Made by a program: the position numbers and the translations under genes. From contig JAGAIW010000067.1 in the NCBI GenBank assembly GCA_017626305.1, positions 1 through 63,910 of the forward strand: a DNA stretch of 63,910 nucleotides. The letters run 5' to 3'. Shown piece by piece: positions 8,384 through 16,951 of this stretch. This DNA comes from Clostridia bacterium (GTDB lineage Bacteria > Bacillota > Clostridia > Christensenellales > Borkfalkiaceae). The number at the start of each line of letters is the position of its first letter. The stretch's first letter is position 1. A model generated the notes under the pieces. That model worked only from the letters and a program-made list of their open reading frames with translations, was not told the origin of the DNA and did not search any database.

Positions 8384-9427
8384 TTACTCAAAGTAGTTGA
8401 TTTTCATGGCGCGCTTGACCTGTGCAAGCGTTTGCGCCGCTACGGCGCGCGCTTTGTCGCTGCCGCGCTTTAACATTTCCCATACGGCAGGGATATCCTT
8501 GGCAAGCTCTTCTCTGCGCAAGCGGATAGGTTCTAACGTTTCCTGCATAACCGCGTTGAGTAGCTTTTTCACCTTCATATCGCCCAAGCCGCCGCGCTCG
8601 TAATGCGCTTTAAGCTCGTCCAAGCTTGCGTATTCGGGCAGGTATTTGGCAAAGTGTTCGGGAGTGGAAAAGGCTTCCAAATAAATAAACGTAGGATTAT
8701 TTTTGGTGTCGCCGGGGTCGGTGACCTTGATATGGTTGGGGTCGGTGTACATGCCCATAACCTTGCGTTTGATTTCGTCCGCGCTGTCCGAGAGATAGAT
8801 ACAATTCCCCAGCGATTTACTCATTTTCGCCATACCGTCCGTACCGGGCAAGCGCAAGCACGATTTATTTTCGGGGAGTACTGCTTTGGGTTCGACCAGC
8901 GTTTCGCCGTACAAGCCGTTAAAGCTCCTGACAATCTCTCTTGCCTGTTCCAGCATAGGCAGTTGGTCTTCGCCGACGGGCACGGTATTCGCTTTAAACG
9001 CGGTGATATCCGCCGTTTGCGATACGGGATAGGTCAAAAAGCCCATAGGCAGGGACATTTCAAAATTCTTTTGTTTGATTTCCGCTTTCACGGTAGGATT
9101 GCGTTGTAAACGCGCAAGCGTTACCAAGTTCATATAATAAAAGGTAAGCTCGGTAAGCTGTTCTACGTGCGATTGCACGAAAATCGTCGACTTATTCGGG
9201 TCGATACCGCAAGCAAGATAATCCAGCGCGACTTCGGTGATATTGTCGCGTACCTTTTGGGGATTGTCAAAATTATCGGTGAGTGCCTGCGCGTCGGCTA
9301 TCATGACGTAAATTTCGTCAAATTTACCGCTGTTTTGCAGTTCCACGCGCCGTTTTAACGACCCAACGTAATGCCCGATATGCAATTTTCCCGAAGGTCT
9401 GTCCCCTGTCAAAATAATGTTCTTCAT
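8384..9427 (-). CDS. trpS: Tryptophan--tRNA ligase
   Basis: TrpS charges tRNA-Trp. The 347-residue class I synthetase has [18 protein letters not shown] at about 6-23 (HIGH motif) and [10 protein letters not shown] at about 199-208 (KMSKS loop). [20 protein letters not shown] lies between them. Length is normal. The ribosome site is CGGAGAGAAAAGT. It lies 173 nt downstream of pyrE on the same strand. I found no T-box (no GGTGG-type conserved segment) and no Trp-rich leader ORF in that gap, so its regulation is unclear; read-through from the pyr operon is possible. Confidence 0.97.
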   Translation of the reverse strand: MKNIILTGDRPSGKLHIGHYVGSLKRRVELQNSGKFDEIYVMIADAQALTDNFDNPQKVRDNITEVALDYLACGIDPNKSTIFVQSHVEQLTELTFYYMNLVTLARLQRNPTVKAEIKQKNFEMSLPMGFLTYPVSQTADITAFKANTVPVGEDQLPMLEQAREIVRSFNGLYGETLVEPKAVLPENKSCLRLPGTDGMAKMSKSLGNCIYLSDSADEIKRKVMGMYTDPNHIKVTDPGDTKNNPTFIYLEAFSTPEHFAKYLPEYASLDELKAHYERGGLGDMKVKKLLNAVMQETLEPIRLRREELAKDIPAVWEMLKRGSDKARAVAAQTLAQVKRAMKINYFE

Positions 9428-9453
9428 ACTTTTCTCTCCGATTGTCCGCGTTT

Positions 9454-9482
9454 ACATAAACGCGCTTTTTTTTCGCATACTA
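9454..9482 (+). promoter_or_regulatory. Sigma-G/F-like promoter, leaderless geometry
   Basis: ACATA-N17-CATACTA. The -10 matches the B. subtilis sigma-G consensus CATNHTA fully, and the -35 matches GHATR except for its first base. CATACT ends 6 nt before the ATG at 9488. Confidence 0.45.
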
Positions 9483-9487
9483 CGGAT

Positions 9488-9616
9488 ATGAAACGAAATT
9501 TTTTAACGGCAATCGCCGTATTCTTCCTTTGCGCAATCGCTATCGTCTTTATCCGTTTTCATATTTTTCAGCCGCGCTCGGCTTTGCCTGCGTTTACCCG
9601 TCAATTCACCCCGTAG
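9488..9616 (+). CDS. Possible small membrane protein, forespore candidate
   Basis: A 42-codon frame in the gap between trpS and pyrE, opposite in strand to both and overlapping the pyrE 3' end by 16 bp. The predicted peptide starts MKRNFLTAIAVFFLC and has one hydrophobic segment at about residues 5-24, then a short polar tail. No ribosome site is present, but a CATACTA box lies 6 nt upstream of the ATG, the same arrangement seen at other genes here. Small single-span proteins are common in the forespore. No homology recognised. The coding call rests on the promoter geometry and hydrophobicity only. Confidence 0.35.
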   Translation: MKRNFLTAIAVFFLCAIAIVFIRFHIFQPRSALPAFTRQFTP

Positions 9617-10263
9617 GTATTGCGGTAAGCGTACATGGCGTCAAGGTGCTCTTTACCGTCGATTACGCCCTTTTCAATGGCGTCGATAATATCGTTCATG
9701 GTAACGACGGAATATACGTCGATACCGTATTCGGCTTTTGCCGCGGCAACGGCGGAAAGCTCGCTTTCCAACGCCTTTTCCATACGGTCTACCGAAATAA
9801 TCATACCCACGACGTTTACGTTCGCAGCCGCAGCCAGCTTAGGTAAAATCTCTTTAAGAGCTTTGCCCGACGTCATAACGTCTTCAATGATAATGACGCG
9901 TTCGCCGTCGACGAGTTGTTTGCCTACGAACAGTCCGCCTTCGCCGTGGTCTTTCACTTCCTTTCTGTCAAAGCAGTAATTGAATTCCTTTTCATAGTCG
10001 TTATACAGCGCGATTGCCGTCGTAACCGACAAGGGAATCCCCTTATACGCAGGCCCGACCAGCGTATCCGCTTCTAAGCCGTTTTCGTGAATACAAGCGG
10101 CGTAGTATTGTCCAAGCTTAGCCAGCTGTTTACCCGTTTTATAGTTACCCGTATTGATGAAATACGGGGCTTTTCTGCCGCTTTTTAAGGTAAATTCCCC
10201 AAACTTCAACACGCCGTTGGAAACCATGAAACGGATAAATTCTTCTTTGTACGTATATTGCAT
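9601..10263 (-). CDS. pyrE: Orotate phosphoribosyltransferase
   Basis: PyrE joins orotate and PRPP to give OMP, the fifth step of UMP synthesis. The 220-residue protein has FGEFTLKSGRKAPYFINTG at about 21-39, LVGPAYKGIPLS at about 68-79, and the PRPP-binding loop IIIEDVMTSGKAL at about 124-136. It is the last pyr gene of the operon, 14 nt downstream of pyrD, with an AAGGAGAAACATT ribosome site. No clear terminator follows. Confidence 0.97.
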   Translation of the reverse strand: MQYTYKEEFIRFMVSNGVLKFGEFTLKSGRKAPYFINTGNYKTGKQLAKLGQYYAACIHENGLEADTLVGPAYKGIPLSVTTAIALYNDYEKEFNYCFDRKEVKDHGEGGLFVGKQLVDGERVIIIEDVMTSGKALKEILPKLAAAANVNVVGMIISVDRMEKALESELSAVAAAKAEYGIDVYSVVTMNDIIDAIEKGVIDGKEHLDAMYAYRNTYGVN

Positions 10264-10277
10264 AATGTTTCTCCTTT

Positions 10278-11195
10278 TTATTTTCCGTTGAGTTGTAACG
10301 TCCCCGTCAGCTCGGTTACGTTTTGTATCGAGTGTCTATCGCACCATTCGTTTAAGCCCTTGATAATTTTGGGCATAGCGTACGGGTCGGTGAAGTTTGC
10401 CGTACCCACCTGCACGGCTACCGCCCCTGCCATTAAAAATTCAATGGCGTCTTCCGCGCAAGTAATACCGCCCATACCGATTACGGGGATTTTCACCGCC
10501 TGCGCCGCTTCGTACACCATGCGCACGGCAATCGGCTTGACCCCTGCGCCCGACACGCCGCCCGTATTGTTGGCGATAATCGGTCTTCTTCTTTCGATAT
10601 CAATTGCCATACCCGTCAGCGTATTGATGAGCGACACGCAATCCGCGCCGCCGTTTTCCGCCGCTTTGGCGTTGGTAGCAATACTTTCGACGTTGGGCGA
10701 AAGCTTGACGATAAGCGGTGTATTTTTCGCGCCGCTTTTTGCCACGCGCGTTACTTCTTCCACCGTTTCGGGCTTAATCCCAAACGCCATACCGCCGCTT
10801 TTGACGTTCGGGCAGGAAATATTCAGCTCGATCATATCCACCTTACCGTCCAAGCGTTGACAAATGCTTTGATAATCGTCCAAAGTCTTGCCCGCGACGT
10901 TGGCAATCACGCGCGTGCCCGTAGCTTTCAACCATTCCAAATCGTTTTGGATAAAATATTCCACCCCGGGATTTTGCAAACCCACGGCGTTTAAAATCAC
11001 GCCGCGCGATTCCGCGATACGCGGTACGGGGTTACCAAGGCGCGGCTCTAACGTAAGCCCCTTCGTCGATACGCCGCCGATTGCGCCGATATCGTATAAT
11101 TCGTTAAATTCCCGTCCAAAACCGAACGTTCCCGACGCGGCAATAACGGGATTTTTTAATTCTACGCCGCAAATATGAACTGCTAAATTCGCCAT
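10278..11195 (-). CDS. pyrD: Dihydroorotate dehydrogenase B, catalytic subunit
   Basis: The FMN subunit (type 1B) that oxidises dihydroorotate to orotate; with PyrK it passes electrons to NAD+. The 305-residue protein has NPVIAASGTFGFGREF at about 15-30, VGLQNPGVE, IELNISCPNVKSGG at about 127-140 with the catalytic cysteine, VKLSPNV, and NNTGGVSGAGVKPIA in the FMN phosphate region. The catalytic cysteine rather than serine and the adjacent pyrK both mark the 1B class. It sits 14 nt after pyrK. Confidence 0.96.
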   Translation of the reverse strand: MANLAVHICGVELKNPVIAASGTFGFGREFNELYDIGAIGGVSTKGLTLEPRLGNPVPRIAESRGVILNAVGLQNPGVEYFIQNDLEWLKATGTRVIANVAGKTLDDYQSICQRLDGKVDMIELNISCPNVKSGGMAFGIKPETVEEVTRVAKSGAKNTPLIVKLSPNVESIATNAKAAENGGADCVSLINTLTGMAIDIERRRPIIANNTGGVSGAGVKPIAVRMVYEAAQAVKIPVIGMGGITCAEDAIEFLMAGAVAVQVGTANFTDPYAMPKIIKGLNEWCDRHSIQNVTELTGTLQLNGK

Positions 11196-11209
11196 ACTTC
11201 TTCCCCTAT

Positions 11210-11965
11210 TTACAACACCACTTCGCTTGCGTTAAACACAGGCCCGTCCTTGCAAACACGCGCCTTTTTACCGCTTGTCAAATCGCACACGCACACCACG
11301 CACGCGCCAAAGCCACAGCCCATACGCTCTTCCAAAGAAACGTAGCAGGACAGGTTTTCTTTTTCCGTCACCGCCTTTAACGCGCGGAGCATAGGCGTAG
11401 GTCCGCACGCAAGCACCACGTCGGGGCGATTGCCCTTAGCAAGGTCGGCGGCAAACGCTTGCACGGCGTTCATTTTCTCGCCGTAGCTGCCGTCGTCCGT
11501 GACGGCGACGAATTTGTTCGCCTTTTGAAAATCTTCCACACCGCATACCGCGCCCTGATTGCGATAGCCGATATACGCCGAAATCTCTTTGGTTTCGCCG
11601 TACGCGCGAAGGACGGAAATCAAGGGGAATACCCCTACGCCGCCGCCGACAAGCGCCACCTTTTTTTCGGTGTCTTCTACGTAAAAACCGTTCCCAAGCG
11701 GCATCAGCACGTTGCACGTTTCGCCTATCTTTTTCTCTTTCAAAAGGCGAGTACCTTCCCCTTTGAGTTGATAGCAAAAGGTAACTTGGCGTTTATCCGC
11801 TTTACAAATGGCGATCGGACGGCGAAGTAGATGCGTACCACCCACGGCAATATTGCCGAATTGTCCTGCGCGAATGGTTACGTCTTCGTCAAGCGCAAAC
11901 GTTACCGCGTAGATATTTTCAGCAATTTTTTCATTTTTAACGATTGTTGCAATATAATCTTTCAT
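11210..11965 (-). CDS. pyrK: Dihydroorotate dehydrogenase B, electron transfer subunit
   Basis: PyrK carries FAD and a 2Fe-2S cluster and passes electrons from PyrD to NAD+. The 251-residue protein has RRPIAICKAD (FAD site), GNGFYVEDTEKKVALVGGGV (NAD-binding entry), ACGPTPMLRAL, and the cluster ligands near the C-terminus in RMGCGFGACVVCVCDL plus RVCKDGPVF. It starts 4 nt after pyrF and precedes pyrD, the usual clostridial order. Confidence 0.95.
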   Translation of the reverse strand: MKDYIATIVKNEKIAENIYAVTFALDEDVTIRAGQFGNIAVGGTHLLRRPIAICKADKRQVTFCYQLKGEGTRLLKEKKIGETCNVLMPLGNGFYVEDTEKKVALVGGGVGVFPLISVLRAYGETKEISAYIGYRNQGAVCGVEDFQKANKFVAVTDDGSYGEKMNAVQAFAADLAKGNRPDVVLACGPTPMLRALKAVTEKENLSCYVSLEERMGCGFGACVVCVCDLTSGKKARVCKDGPVFNASEVVL

Positions 11966-11969
11966 AGCC

Positions 11970-12878
11970 TTATTTTCTCATTGTTCCGATAACGCTTGCT
12001 AAGTCCTTTTGCATAGCAACCGTCGCCGCGCGCGCCGCTTCGTAGTACGTGCCGCCGTTCTTTTTATACGCGCACAAAATCCCGCGGGAGTTGTTGACGA
12101 CGCCGCCCAAGCCGTTTTCCTTAAAACAGCTTTTCAGCATTTGCGCGTTGCCGCCCTGCGCGCCGTAGCCGGGAATTAAGAAGAAGGTATGGGGCAACAC
12201 TTCACGAAGGCGAGCCGCTTCGGTGGGGTGCGTTGCGCCGACCACCGCGCCCACCGCCGAATAGCCGTATTGACCGATAGTGTTTTCTCCCCATTTCTCC
12301 ACCAAACCGCCCATAACTTCATACATGGGTTTACCGTTTTCCAAAATCAGGTTTTGCACTTCCGCGCCCGAAGGGTTGGACGTTTTGACAAGGACGAATA
12401 TCCCCTTGTCGTTCTTTTCACACTCGTCGACGAACGGCGCGATACCGTCCGTACCCAAATACCCGTTTACGGTAACGTAATCGGCGGGGAAGGCTTTGCT
12501 TTCCGCGGCGTTTACCGCCGTTTGCCCTAAAAACGTCTTGGCATAGCAAGCCGCCGTCGAACCGATATCGTTTCTCTTAGCGTCCGCAATCACCACCAAA
12601 TCTTTTTCCGCCGCGTATTTCAGCGTTTCTTCGTACGCTTTCATACCCGCTACGCCGTACATTTCATAGTACGCAATTTGCACCTTAACGGAAGGAATGA
12701 TATCGCAAAGGGTATCTATCAGCTTTTTGTTGAATTCAAACACGCGTTCTGCTGCGCCGTCGAACGTCATAACCCCTTCCTTCATATTATCAGGTAAATA
12801 GTCGAACAGCGTATCCAAACCCACACAGGTGGGGTTTTGTAAATCGATAATTTTTTCAATAAGTCTATCGGTAATCAT
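11970..12878 (-). CDS. pyrF: Orotidine 5'-phosphate decarboxylase
   Basis: PyrF decarboxylates OMP to UMP, the last step of the pathway. The 302-residue protein belongs to the long (type 2) form, with CVGLDTLFDYLP at about 18-29, the catalytic VIADAKRNDIGSTAA at about 95-109, VTVNGYLGTDGIAPF, and IPGYGAQGG near the phosphate site. It overlaps nothing and sits 3 nt after pyrC. Confidence 0.96.
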   Translation of the reverse strand: MITDRLIEKIIDLQNPTCVGLDTLFDYLPDNMKEGVMTFDGAAERVFEFNKKLIDTLCDIIPSVKVQIAYYEMYGVAGMKAYEETLKYAAEKDLVVIADAKRNDIGSTAACYAKTFLGQTAVNAAESKAFPADYVTVNGYLGTDGIAPFVDECEKNDKGIFVLVKTSNPSGAEVQNLILENGKPMYEVMGGLVEKWGENTIGQYGYSAVGAVVGATHPTEAARLREVLPHTFFLIPGYGAQGGNAQMLKSCFKENGLGGVVNNSRGILCAYKKNGGTYYEAARAATVAMQKDLASVIGTMRK

Positions 12879-12881
12879 TTT

Positions 12882-14147
12882 TTATTTCTCCTGTTGATAT
12901 TTCACTTCGCCGTCGACGATAGTATACGCCACCGCGCCGTTTAACTTCCAACCCTTAAACGGATTGTTCTTGCCCTTGCTGACAAACGTAGCGGGGTCTA
13001 CTATCCATTCCTTTTCCAAATCGACAACCGTCAAATCGGCAACCGCTCCTTCGGCAATTTCACCGCCGTCCAAGCCCAAGATACGGGCAGGCGCAGCGGA
13101 CATTTTTTCTGCAATTTGCGGCAGCGTAAGCACTCCTGCTTTATACAAATAGGTAACAGCAAACCCCAGCGACGTTTCAATGCCGCTAATGCCGAACGCC
13201 GCAAGGTTGTACTCCACGTTTTTATCGTTGGTATGGTGGGGCGCATGGTCGGTGACGATACAATCCAGCGTACCGTCCTTCAAGCCTTCCAAAATCGCTT
13301 GCTTATCCACTTCTTCGCGAATGGGCGGATTCACTTTGGTAAACGTATCAAACGTACGCACGATATTGTCCGTCGCCGCAAAGTAGTGCGGACAGGTTTC
13401 CGCCGTCACCTTCACGCCTGCGCGCTTAGCGTCGCGGATTAAACGTACGCCGCTATGCGTAGAAACGTGACAAATATGCACGGGCATATCCAAGCTTTCC
13501 GCCAAAGCGATATCTCTTGCAATCATGATATCTTCCGCCGCACGGGGAATCCCTTTCAAACCCGCTATCGTCGAGCTTAACCCTTCGTTGACGACGCCGC
13601 CGTCCACTAAATTTTTATCTTCGCAATGGCAAAGGCATTTGATATCAAAGCCCTTAGCGTATTCCATAGCCAAATACATTAAACGGGAGTTATTCACCGA
13701 AACGCCGTCGTCGGAGATCGCTACCGCGCCCGCCGCTTTCATTTCACCGATTTCGGCAAGCTGTTCGCCCTTTTCCCCTTTGGTGATTGCGCCGATCGGG
13801 TGAATTTTGCAAAGTCCCACTTCCTTGGCTCTGTTTTTAATATAGCTGACTACCACTTTATTGTCCGCTACGGGATAGGTGTTGGGCATACAGCAAATTT
13901 GCGTAAATCCGCCCTTCACCGCCGCCTTTGCGCCGCTTTCGATATCTTCTTTATGTTCAAAGCCCGGTTCTCTCAAATGCACGTGCATATCGATAAGGCC
14001 AGGGAAGATATGCAAGCCGCTTGCGTCGATTTCGTTATCCCCTTTGGGGAGTTTATCCGCAATTTGAACAATTTTCCCGTCCTGAATAAGAATATCTTTC
14101 TTTTCCACAGAGTTTTTCAATACTACGTTGCCGTTTCTGATAATCAT
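12882..14147 (-). CDS. pyrC: Dihydroorotase
   Basis: PyrC cyclises carbamoyl aspartate to dihydroorotate with two zinc ions. The 421-residue class I enzyme has the metal motif FPGLIDMHVHLREPG at about 48-62. ADNKVVVSYIKNRAK, HCEDKNL, and HICHVSTHSGVRLI carry further metal ligands, and IVTDHAPHHTNDKN supplies the catalytic aspartate. Length and motif order are normal. It lies 12 nt downstream of pyrB, with a ribosome site AAGGAGAAAAGGAT. Confidence 0.96.
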   Translation of the reverse strand: MIIRNGNVVLKNSVEKKDILIQDGKIVQIADKLPKGDNEIDASGLHIFPGLIDMHVHLREPGFEHKEDIESGAKAAVKGGFTQICCMPNTYPVADNKVVVSYIKNRAKEVGLCKIHPIGAITKGEKGEQLAEIGEMKAAGAVAISDDGVSVNNSRLMYLAMEYAKGFDIKCLCHCEDKNLVDGGVVNEGLSSTIAGLKGIPRAAEDIMIARDIALAESLDMPVHICHVSTHSGVRLIRDAKRAGVKVTAETCPHYFAATDNIVRTFDTFTKVNPPIREEVDKQAILEGLKDGTLDCIVTDHAPHHTNDKNVEYNLAAFGISGIETSLGFAVTYLYKAGVLTLPQIAEKMSAAPARILGLDGGEIAEGAVADLTVVDLEKEWIVDPATFVSKGKNNPFKGWKLNGAVAYTIVDGEVKYQQEK

Positions 14148-14159
14148 ATCCTTTTCTCC

Positions 14160-15086
14160 TTATTTACTGTTTCTGTAATCGTTGAGCAGTTTCAACGCCG
14201 CCATACGCACCGCAATCCCCGAAAATACCTGTTCTTCGATACGGCTTTGGTCGTGGTCGATTACCTTACCCGTAAGCTCTACGCCGCGATTGACAGGCCC
14301 GGGGTGCATGACGATTGCGTGGGGTTTGGCAAGCTTTAAATCGTTGGCGCTTACGCCGTAAAAATGCGCGTATTCGCTAAGCGACGGGAAGTTGCCCGCC
14401 TGTTGGCGTTCGAGCTGTATGCGCAGTCCCATCACGACGTCTGCGTCTTGTAACGCTTCTTCTTTCGTCTTGCAAAGCTTTGCGCCCAGCCGGTCAATGC
14501 CCTTGGGGATCAGCGTTTCAGGTGCGTACATATACACTTCCGCGCCCATGGTGCGCAGCCCAAACAGGTTGGATTTCGCCACGCGCGAATGTTTGATATC
14601 CCCTAAAATCGCCACCTTTAAGCCCTGCAAATTGCCAAACGATTCCGTCATGGTCAGCATATCCAAAAGCGCCTGCGTGGGGTGTTCGTTCATGCCGTCG
14701 CCTGCGTTGAGTACGCTAGCGTTGACGACCTTGGAAAGCAGGTAATGCGCGCCGCCCATAGGGTGACGCATGATAAGGAAATCGTTGAGCTGCGCGTCCA
14801 ACGTCTTGCCCGTATCCACCAGCGTTTCGCCTTTTGCCACCGACGACGTCCCCGCCGCGATATTGACGACCTGCGCGCCCAAGTACTTTGCCGCAAGTTC
14901 AAAGCTTGTCCGCGTACGGGTGCTGTTTTCGTAAAAGAGAATGGTCGCCGTTTTGCCTTTGAGCTCCGACAGACATTTATCGCCTGCTTTGAGCTTTGCC
15001 TTCATATGGGCGGCGACGTCCAAAATCTCGCTCAACTCGTCTTTACTGACGTCGATTAAGCCTAACAAATCCTTTCTTTTGAGCAT
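14160..15086 (-). CDS. pyrB: Aspartate carbamoyltransferase, catalytic subunit
   Basis: PyrB makes carbamoyl aspartate, the committed step. The 308-residue protein has the carbamoyl phosphate site FYENSTRTRTSFELAAKYLG at about 51-70, DFLIMRHP at about 104-111, NAGDGMNEHPTQALLDMLT at about 127-145, and VMHPGPVNRGVE at about 260-271. No pyrI regulatory subunit gene is nearby, so allosteric control through PyrI is not expected. It is first in the operon, with ribosome site AAGGAGAAAGCT, behind an attenuator-like leader. Confidence 0.96.
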   Translation of the reverse strand: MLKRKDLLGLIDVSKDELSEILDVAAHMKAKLKAGDKCLSELKGKTATILFYENSTRTRTSFELAAKYLGAQVVNIAAGTSSVAKGETLVDTGKTLDAQLNDFLIMRHPMGGAHYLLSKVVNASVLNAGDGMNEHPTQALLDMLTMTESFGNLQGLKVAILGDIKHSRVAKSNLFGLRTMGAEVYMYAPETLIPKGIDRLGAKLCKTKEEALQDADVVMGLRIQLERQQAGNFPSLSEYAHFYGVSANDLKLAKPHAIVMHPGPVNRGVELTGKVIDHDQSRIEEQVFSGIAVRMAALKLLNDYRNSK

Positions 15087-15193
15087 AGCTTTCTCCTTGA
15101 TTTATTCCGTAAAAAAGCGTCCAAGGCACGAAACGCCCAAGACGCAATGTTTCCAAACGACAGTTTGCCGATGTCCGTTGTTTCGTTTTATCG
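15087..15193 (-). promoter_or_regulatory. Attenuator-like leader of the pyr operon
   Basis: The predicted leader of about 107 nt contains an intrinsic terminator just before pyrB. Upstream, ACGAAAC (15180-15186 on the plus strand as its complement) can pair with GTTTCGT, which spans the terminator loop and the start of its 3' arm (15128-15134), giving a possible antiterminator. A smaller CAAAC-TGTC-GTTTG hairpin lies between. No Tyr-like or other leader peptide and no clear PyrR-binding loop were recognised, and no pyrR gene is in the window. Confidence 0.6.
15111..15145 (-). terminator. Intrinsic terminator in the pyr leader
   Basis: On the minus strand GCGTCTTGGGCG pairs with TGCCTTGGACGC (one mismatch, three G-T pairs) around a TTTCG loop, followed by TTTTTT. 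It sits between the promoter and pyrB, which is the attenuator position. Confidence 0.7.
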
Positions 15194-15199
15194 GCTATT

Positions 15200-15228
15200 A
15201 TTATACCACTTTTTTTGCGCATTGTAAA
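15200..15228 (-). promoter_or_regulatory. Sigma-A promoter of the pyr operon
   Basis: TTTACA-N17-TATAAT on the minus strand; predicted start near 15193. Confidence 0.8.
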
Positions 15229-15285
15229 GGATAACGCGCCGACTTTTTCAAATCCGAAAAGGATTTCGTTGATTTTTTATAAAAA

Positions 15286-15981
15286 TCAATACACGCGCAC
15301 CAAGGAAAACCCAACCTTATCGCAGGAGCTAAGCACGTAGTTTACTCCGCGCTTTTGCGTTTTCAAGGGAAAATACGTCGGGCCGTGCAAATGCCCAAAC
15401 ACCGCCGTGTCCACCCCTTCCTTTTCAAAAATCTCCGTAAACAGCGTTTCTTCGTTTTTCAAGGTAAACGGCGGATAGTGGATAAGCGCCACCAGCGTAT
15501 CCCCTTCTTCCATGAGCTTTTTCGCTTCGGTAAACGCCAAGCGAAAGCGCTCCGCTTCGCGAAGATACAGCTTTTGGTCCTGCTCGGTAAAATCGGGACT
15601 TCCAGGACACGTCCAACCGCGAGAGCCGACGAATACGAAGTTCCCTATCTTCACGCCGTCCGTTTGCAAAAAGTGAAAGGTGCTATCGGGCGCAACGGCG
15701 CGCAGCTTGCCTATCCCGTTCCACCAGTAATCGTGGTTGCCGCGAATAAACACCTTTTGTCCGGGGAGCGTAGCGATTTGCGTAAGGTCTTTTTCCGCGC
15801 AAGAAAGTTTCATTGCCCAGCTAATATCCCCAGGAATGAGCACTACGTCTTCGGGCGCGACCTTTTGCAGCCAGTCCGTTTTAATTTTCTCAAAATGCCC
15901 TTCCCAGTTCCCACCGAAAATATCCATGGGCTTATCGGCGGAAAAGGACAGGTGCAAATCACCGATGGCAAACACTTTCAT
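15286..15981 (-). CDS. Metallophosphoesterase
   Basis: A 231-residue calcineurin-like phosphoesterase with a two-metal site. Motifs in order: FAIGDLHLS at about 3-11 (DxH), LIPGDISWAM at about 53-62 (GD), FIRGNHDYWW at about 81-90 (GNHD), VALIHYPPF (H) and VFGHLHGPTY (GHxH). The substrate is unknown. The ATG at 15981 places DLH at the usual N-terminal position. Its -10 box TATAAT ends 6 nt upstream, so the mRNA may be leaderless; an AAAGG within that 6-nt gap is too close to be an ordinary ribosome site. It is divergent from mscS. Confidence 0.88.
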   Translation of the reverse strand: MKVFAIGDLHLSFSADKPMDIFGGNWEGHFEKIKTDWLQKVAPEDVVLIPGDISWAMKLSCAEKDLTQIATLPGQKVFIRGNHDYWWNGIGKLRAVAPDSTFHFLQTDGVKIGNFVFVGSRGWTCPGSPDFTEQDQKLYLREAERFRLAFTEAKKLMEEGDTLVALIHYPPFTLKNEETLFTEIFEKEGVDTAVFGHLHGPTYFPLKTQKRGVNYVLSSCDKVGFSLVRVY

Positions 15982-15987
15982 GCCTTT

Positions 15988-16016
15988 ATTATACCATTCT
16001 TTTTTGCAAAAGGCAA
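15988..16016 (-). promoter_or_regulatory. Promoter of the metallophosphoesterase gene, leaderless geometry
   Basis: TTGCCT-N17-TATAAT; the -10 element ends 6 nt before the ATG at 15981. Confidence 0.65.
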
Positions 16017-16035
16017 GCTTATATCCTTTATTCAC

Positions 16036-16064
16036 TTGCAATATTCGTCGAATTATGATATAAT
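16036..16064 (+). promoter_or_regulatory. Promoter of the MscS gene
   Basis: TTGCAA-N17-TATAAT, about 33 nt before the start codon. Confidence 0.75.
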
Positions 16065-16097
16065 CATAAATAATTTATTACAAAGGGAGTTTTACTT

Positions 16098-16910
16098 ATG
16101 GACTGGAATGCTATTCTCCACAACGTCGTCAATTGGGCGACAACCTCAGGCGTTCGCCTTTTGATTGCGCTTGTCGTAATGTTTATTTCCTTTAAGCTAA
16201 TCAACGTAATCGGTAGAAAAATTGAAAAAAGCGCCGAAAAGAAAAACGCAGACAAAACGATTATGAAAACGCTGGCGTATATCTTTAAGCTGGGTATGAA
16301 AATCGTCATCACAATCTGTCTTGTCGGGTACGTCGGTATCGACACCAGCGGGCTGACAGCTTTGGTTACTTCTCTCGGCGTGTGCGTAGGCTTGGCAGTA
16401 AACGGCGCGCTTTCCAACTTGGCAGGCGGCGTACTTCTCATTCTTACCCGTCCTTTCCGCATCGACGATTATATCGAAGCACAAGGATATGCAGGTACGG
16501 TTTTGGATATTCATATCACCAACACCAAGCTGCTCACCCCCGATAATAAAGTGATTTATCTTCCAAACGGCGCGCTTGCCAACGGCAATATCGTCAACTA
16601 TTCCGAAAAAGATACCCGTCGCGTAGATTTCTCGTTCTCTATTGCGTATGACAACGACCATGAAAAAGCCAAAGCGATTTTGCGTGAAATTTGTGAAAAT
16701 CACGAGTTGATACTCAAAGACCCCGCGCCCTTTATCCGTATGGGCGAACACGGCGCGTCGTCTATCAATATTACCACGCGCGTTTGGGTAAAAAGCGCGG
16801 ATTATTGGACGGTGCACTTCGACGTTCTCGAAAAAGTCAAAACGGAATTTGATAAAAACGCAATCGAAATTCCCTTTGAACAGTTGGACGTGCATATCCG
16901 CAACAATTAA
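16098..16910 (+). CDS. mscS: Small-conductance mechanosensitive channel (MscS family)
   Basis: A 270-residue membrane channel that opens under osmotic downshock. Three membrane segments lie at about 13-33, 63-80 and 86-115. The third, pore-lining helix is rich in Gly/Ala (SLGVCVGLAVNGALSNLAGG), as in MscS TM3. The beta domain follows with PFRIDDYIEAQGYAGTVLDI and LPNGALANGNIVNYS, the family signature. Length is close to E. coli MscS (286). The ribosome site is AAAGGGAG. It is monocistronic with a strong terminator. Confidence 0.93.
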   Translation: MDWNAILHNVVNWATTSGVRLLIALVVMFISFKLINVIGRKIEKSAEKKNADKTIMKTLAYIFKLGMKIVITICLVGYVGIDTSGLTALVTSLGVCVGLAVNGALSNLAGGVLLILTRPFRIDDYIEAQGYAGTVLDIHITNTKLLTPDNKVIYLPNGALANGNIVNYSEKDTRRVDFSFSIAYDNDHEKAKAILREICENHELILKDPAPFIRMGEHGASSINITTRVWVKSADYWTVHFDVLEKVKTEFDKNAIEIPFEQLDVHIRNN

Positions 16911-16916
16911 AATTCA

Positions 16917-16951
16917 CCCCCAAGCTCCGCAGAGCTTGGGGGCTATTTTTA
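16917..16951 (+). terminator. Terminator of the MscS gene
   Basis: CCCCCAAGCTC, CGCA loop, GAGCTTGGGGG, then CTATTTTTA. Confidence 0.85.

Noticed and set aside
9447-9472. CGCGTTTA...TAAACGCG hairpin with T-run on the plus strand as a terminator
   Set aside because: No plus-strand gene lies upstream. It overlaps the candidate sigma-G -35 and may be chance or act against antisense transcripts.
9428-9600. T-box or Trp-rich leader upstream of trpS
   Set aside because: No T-box core and no Trp codon run on the minus strand. An 18-codon frame there has no tryptophan.
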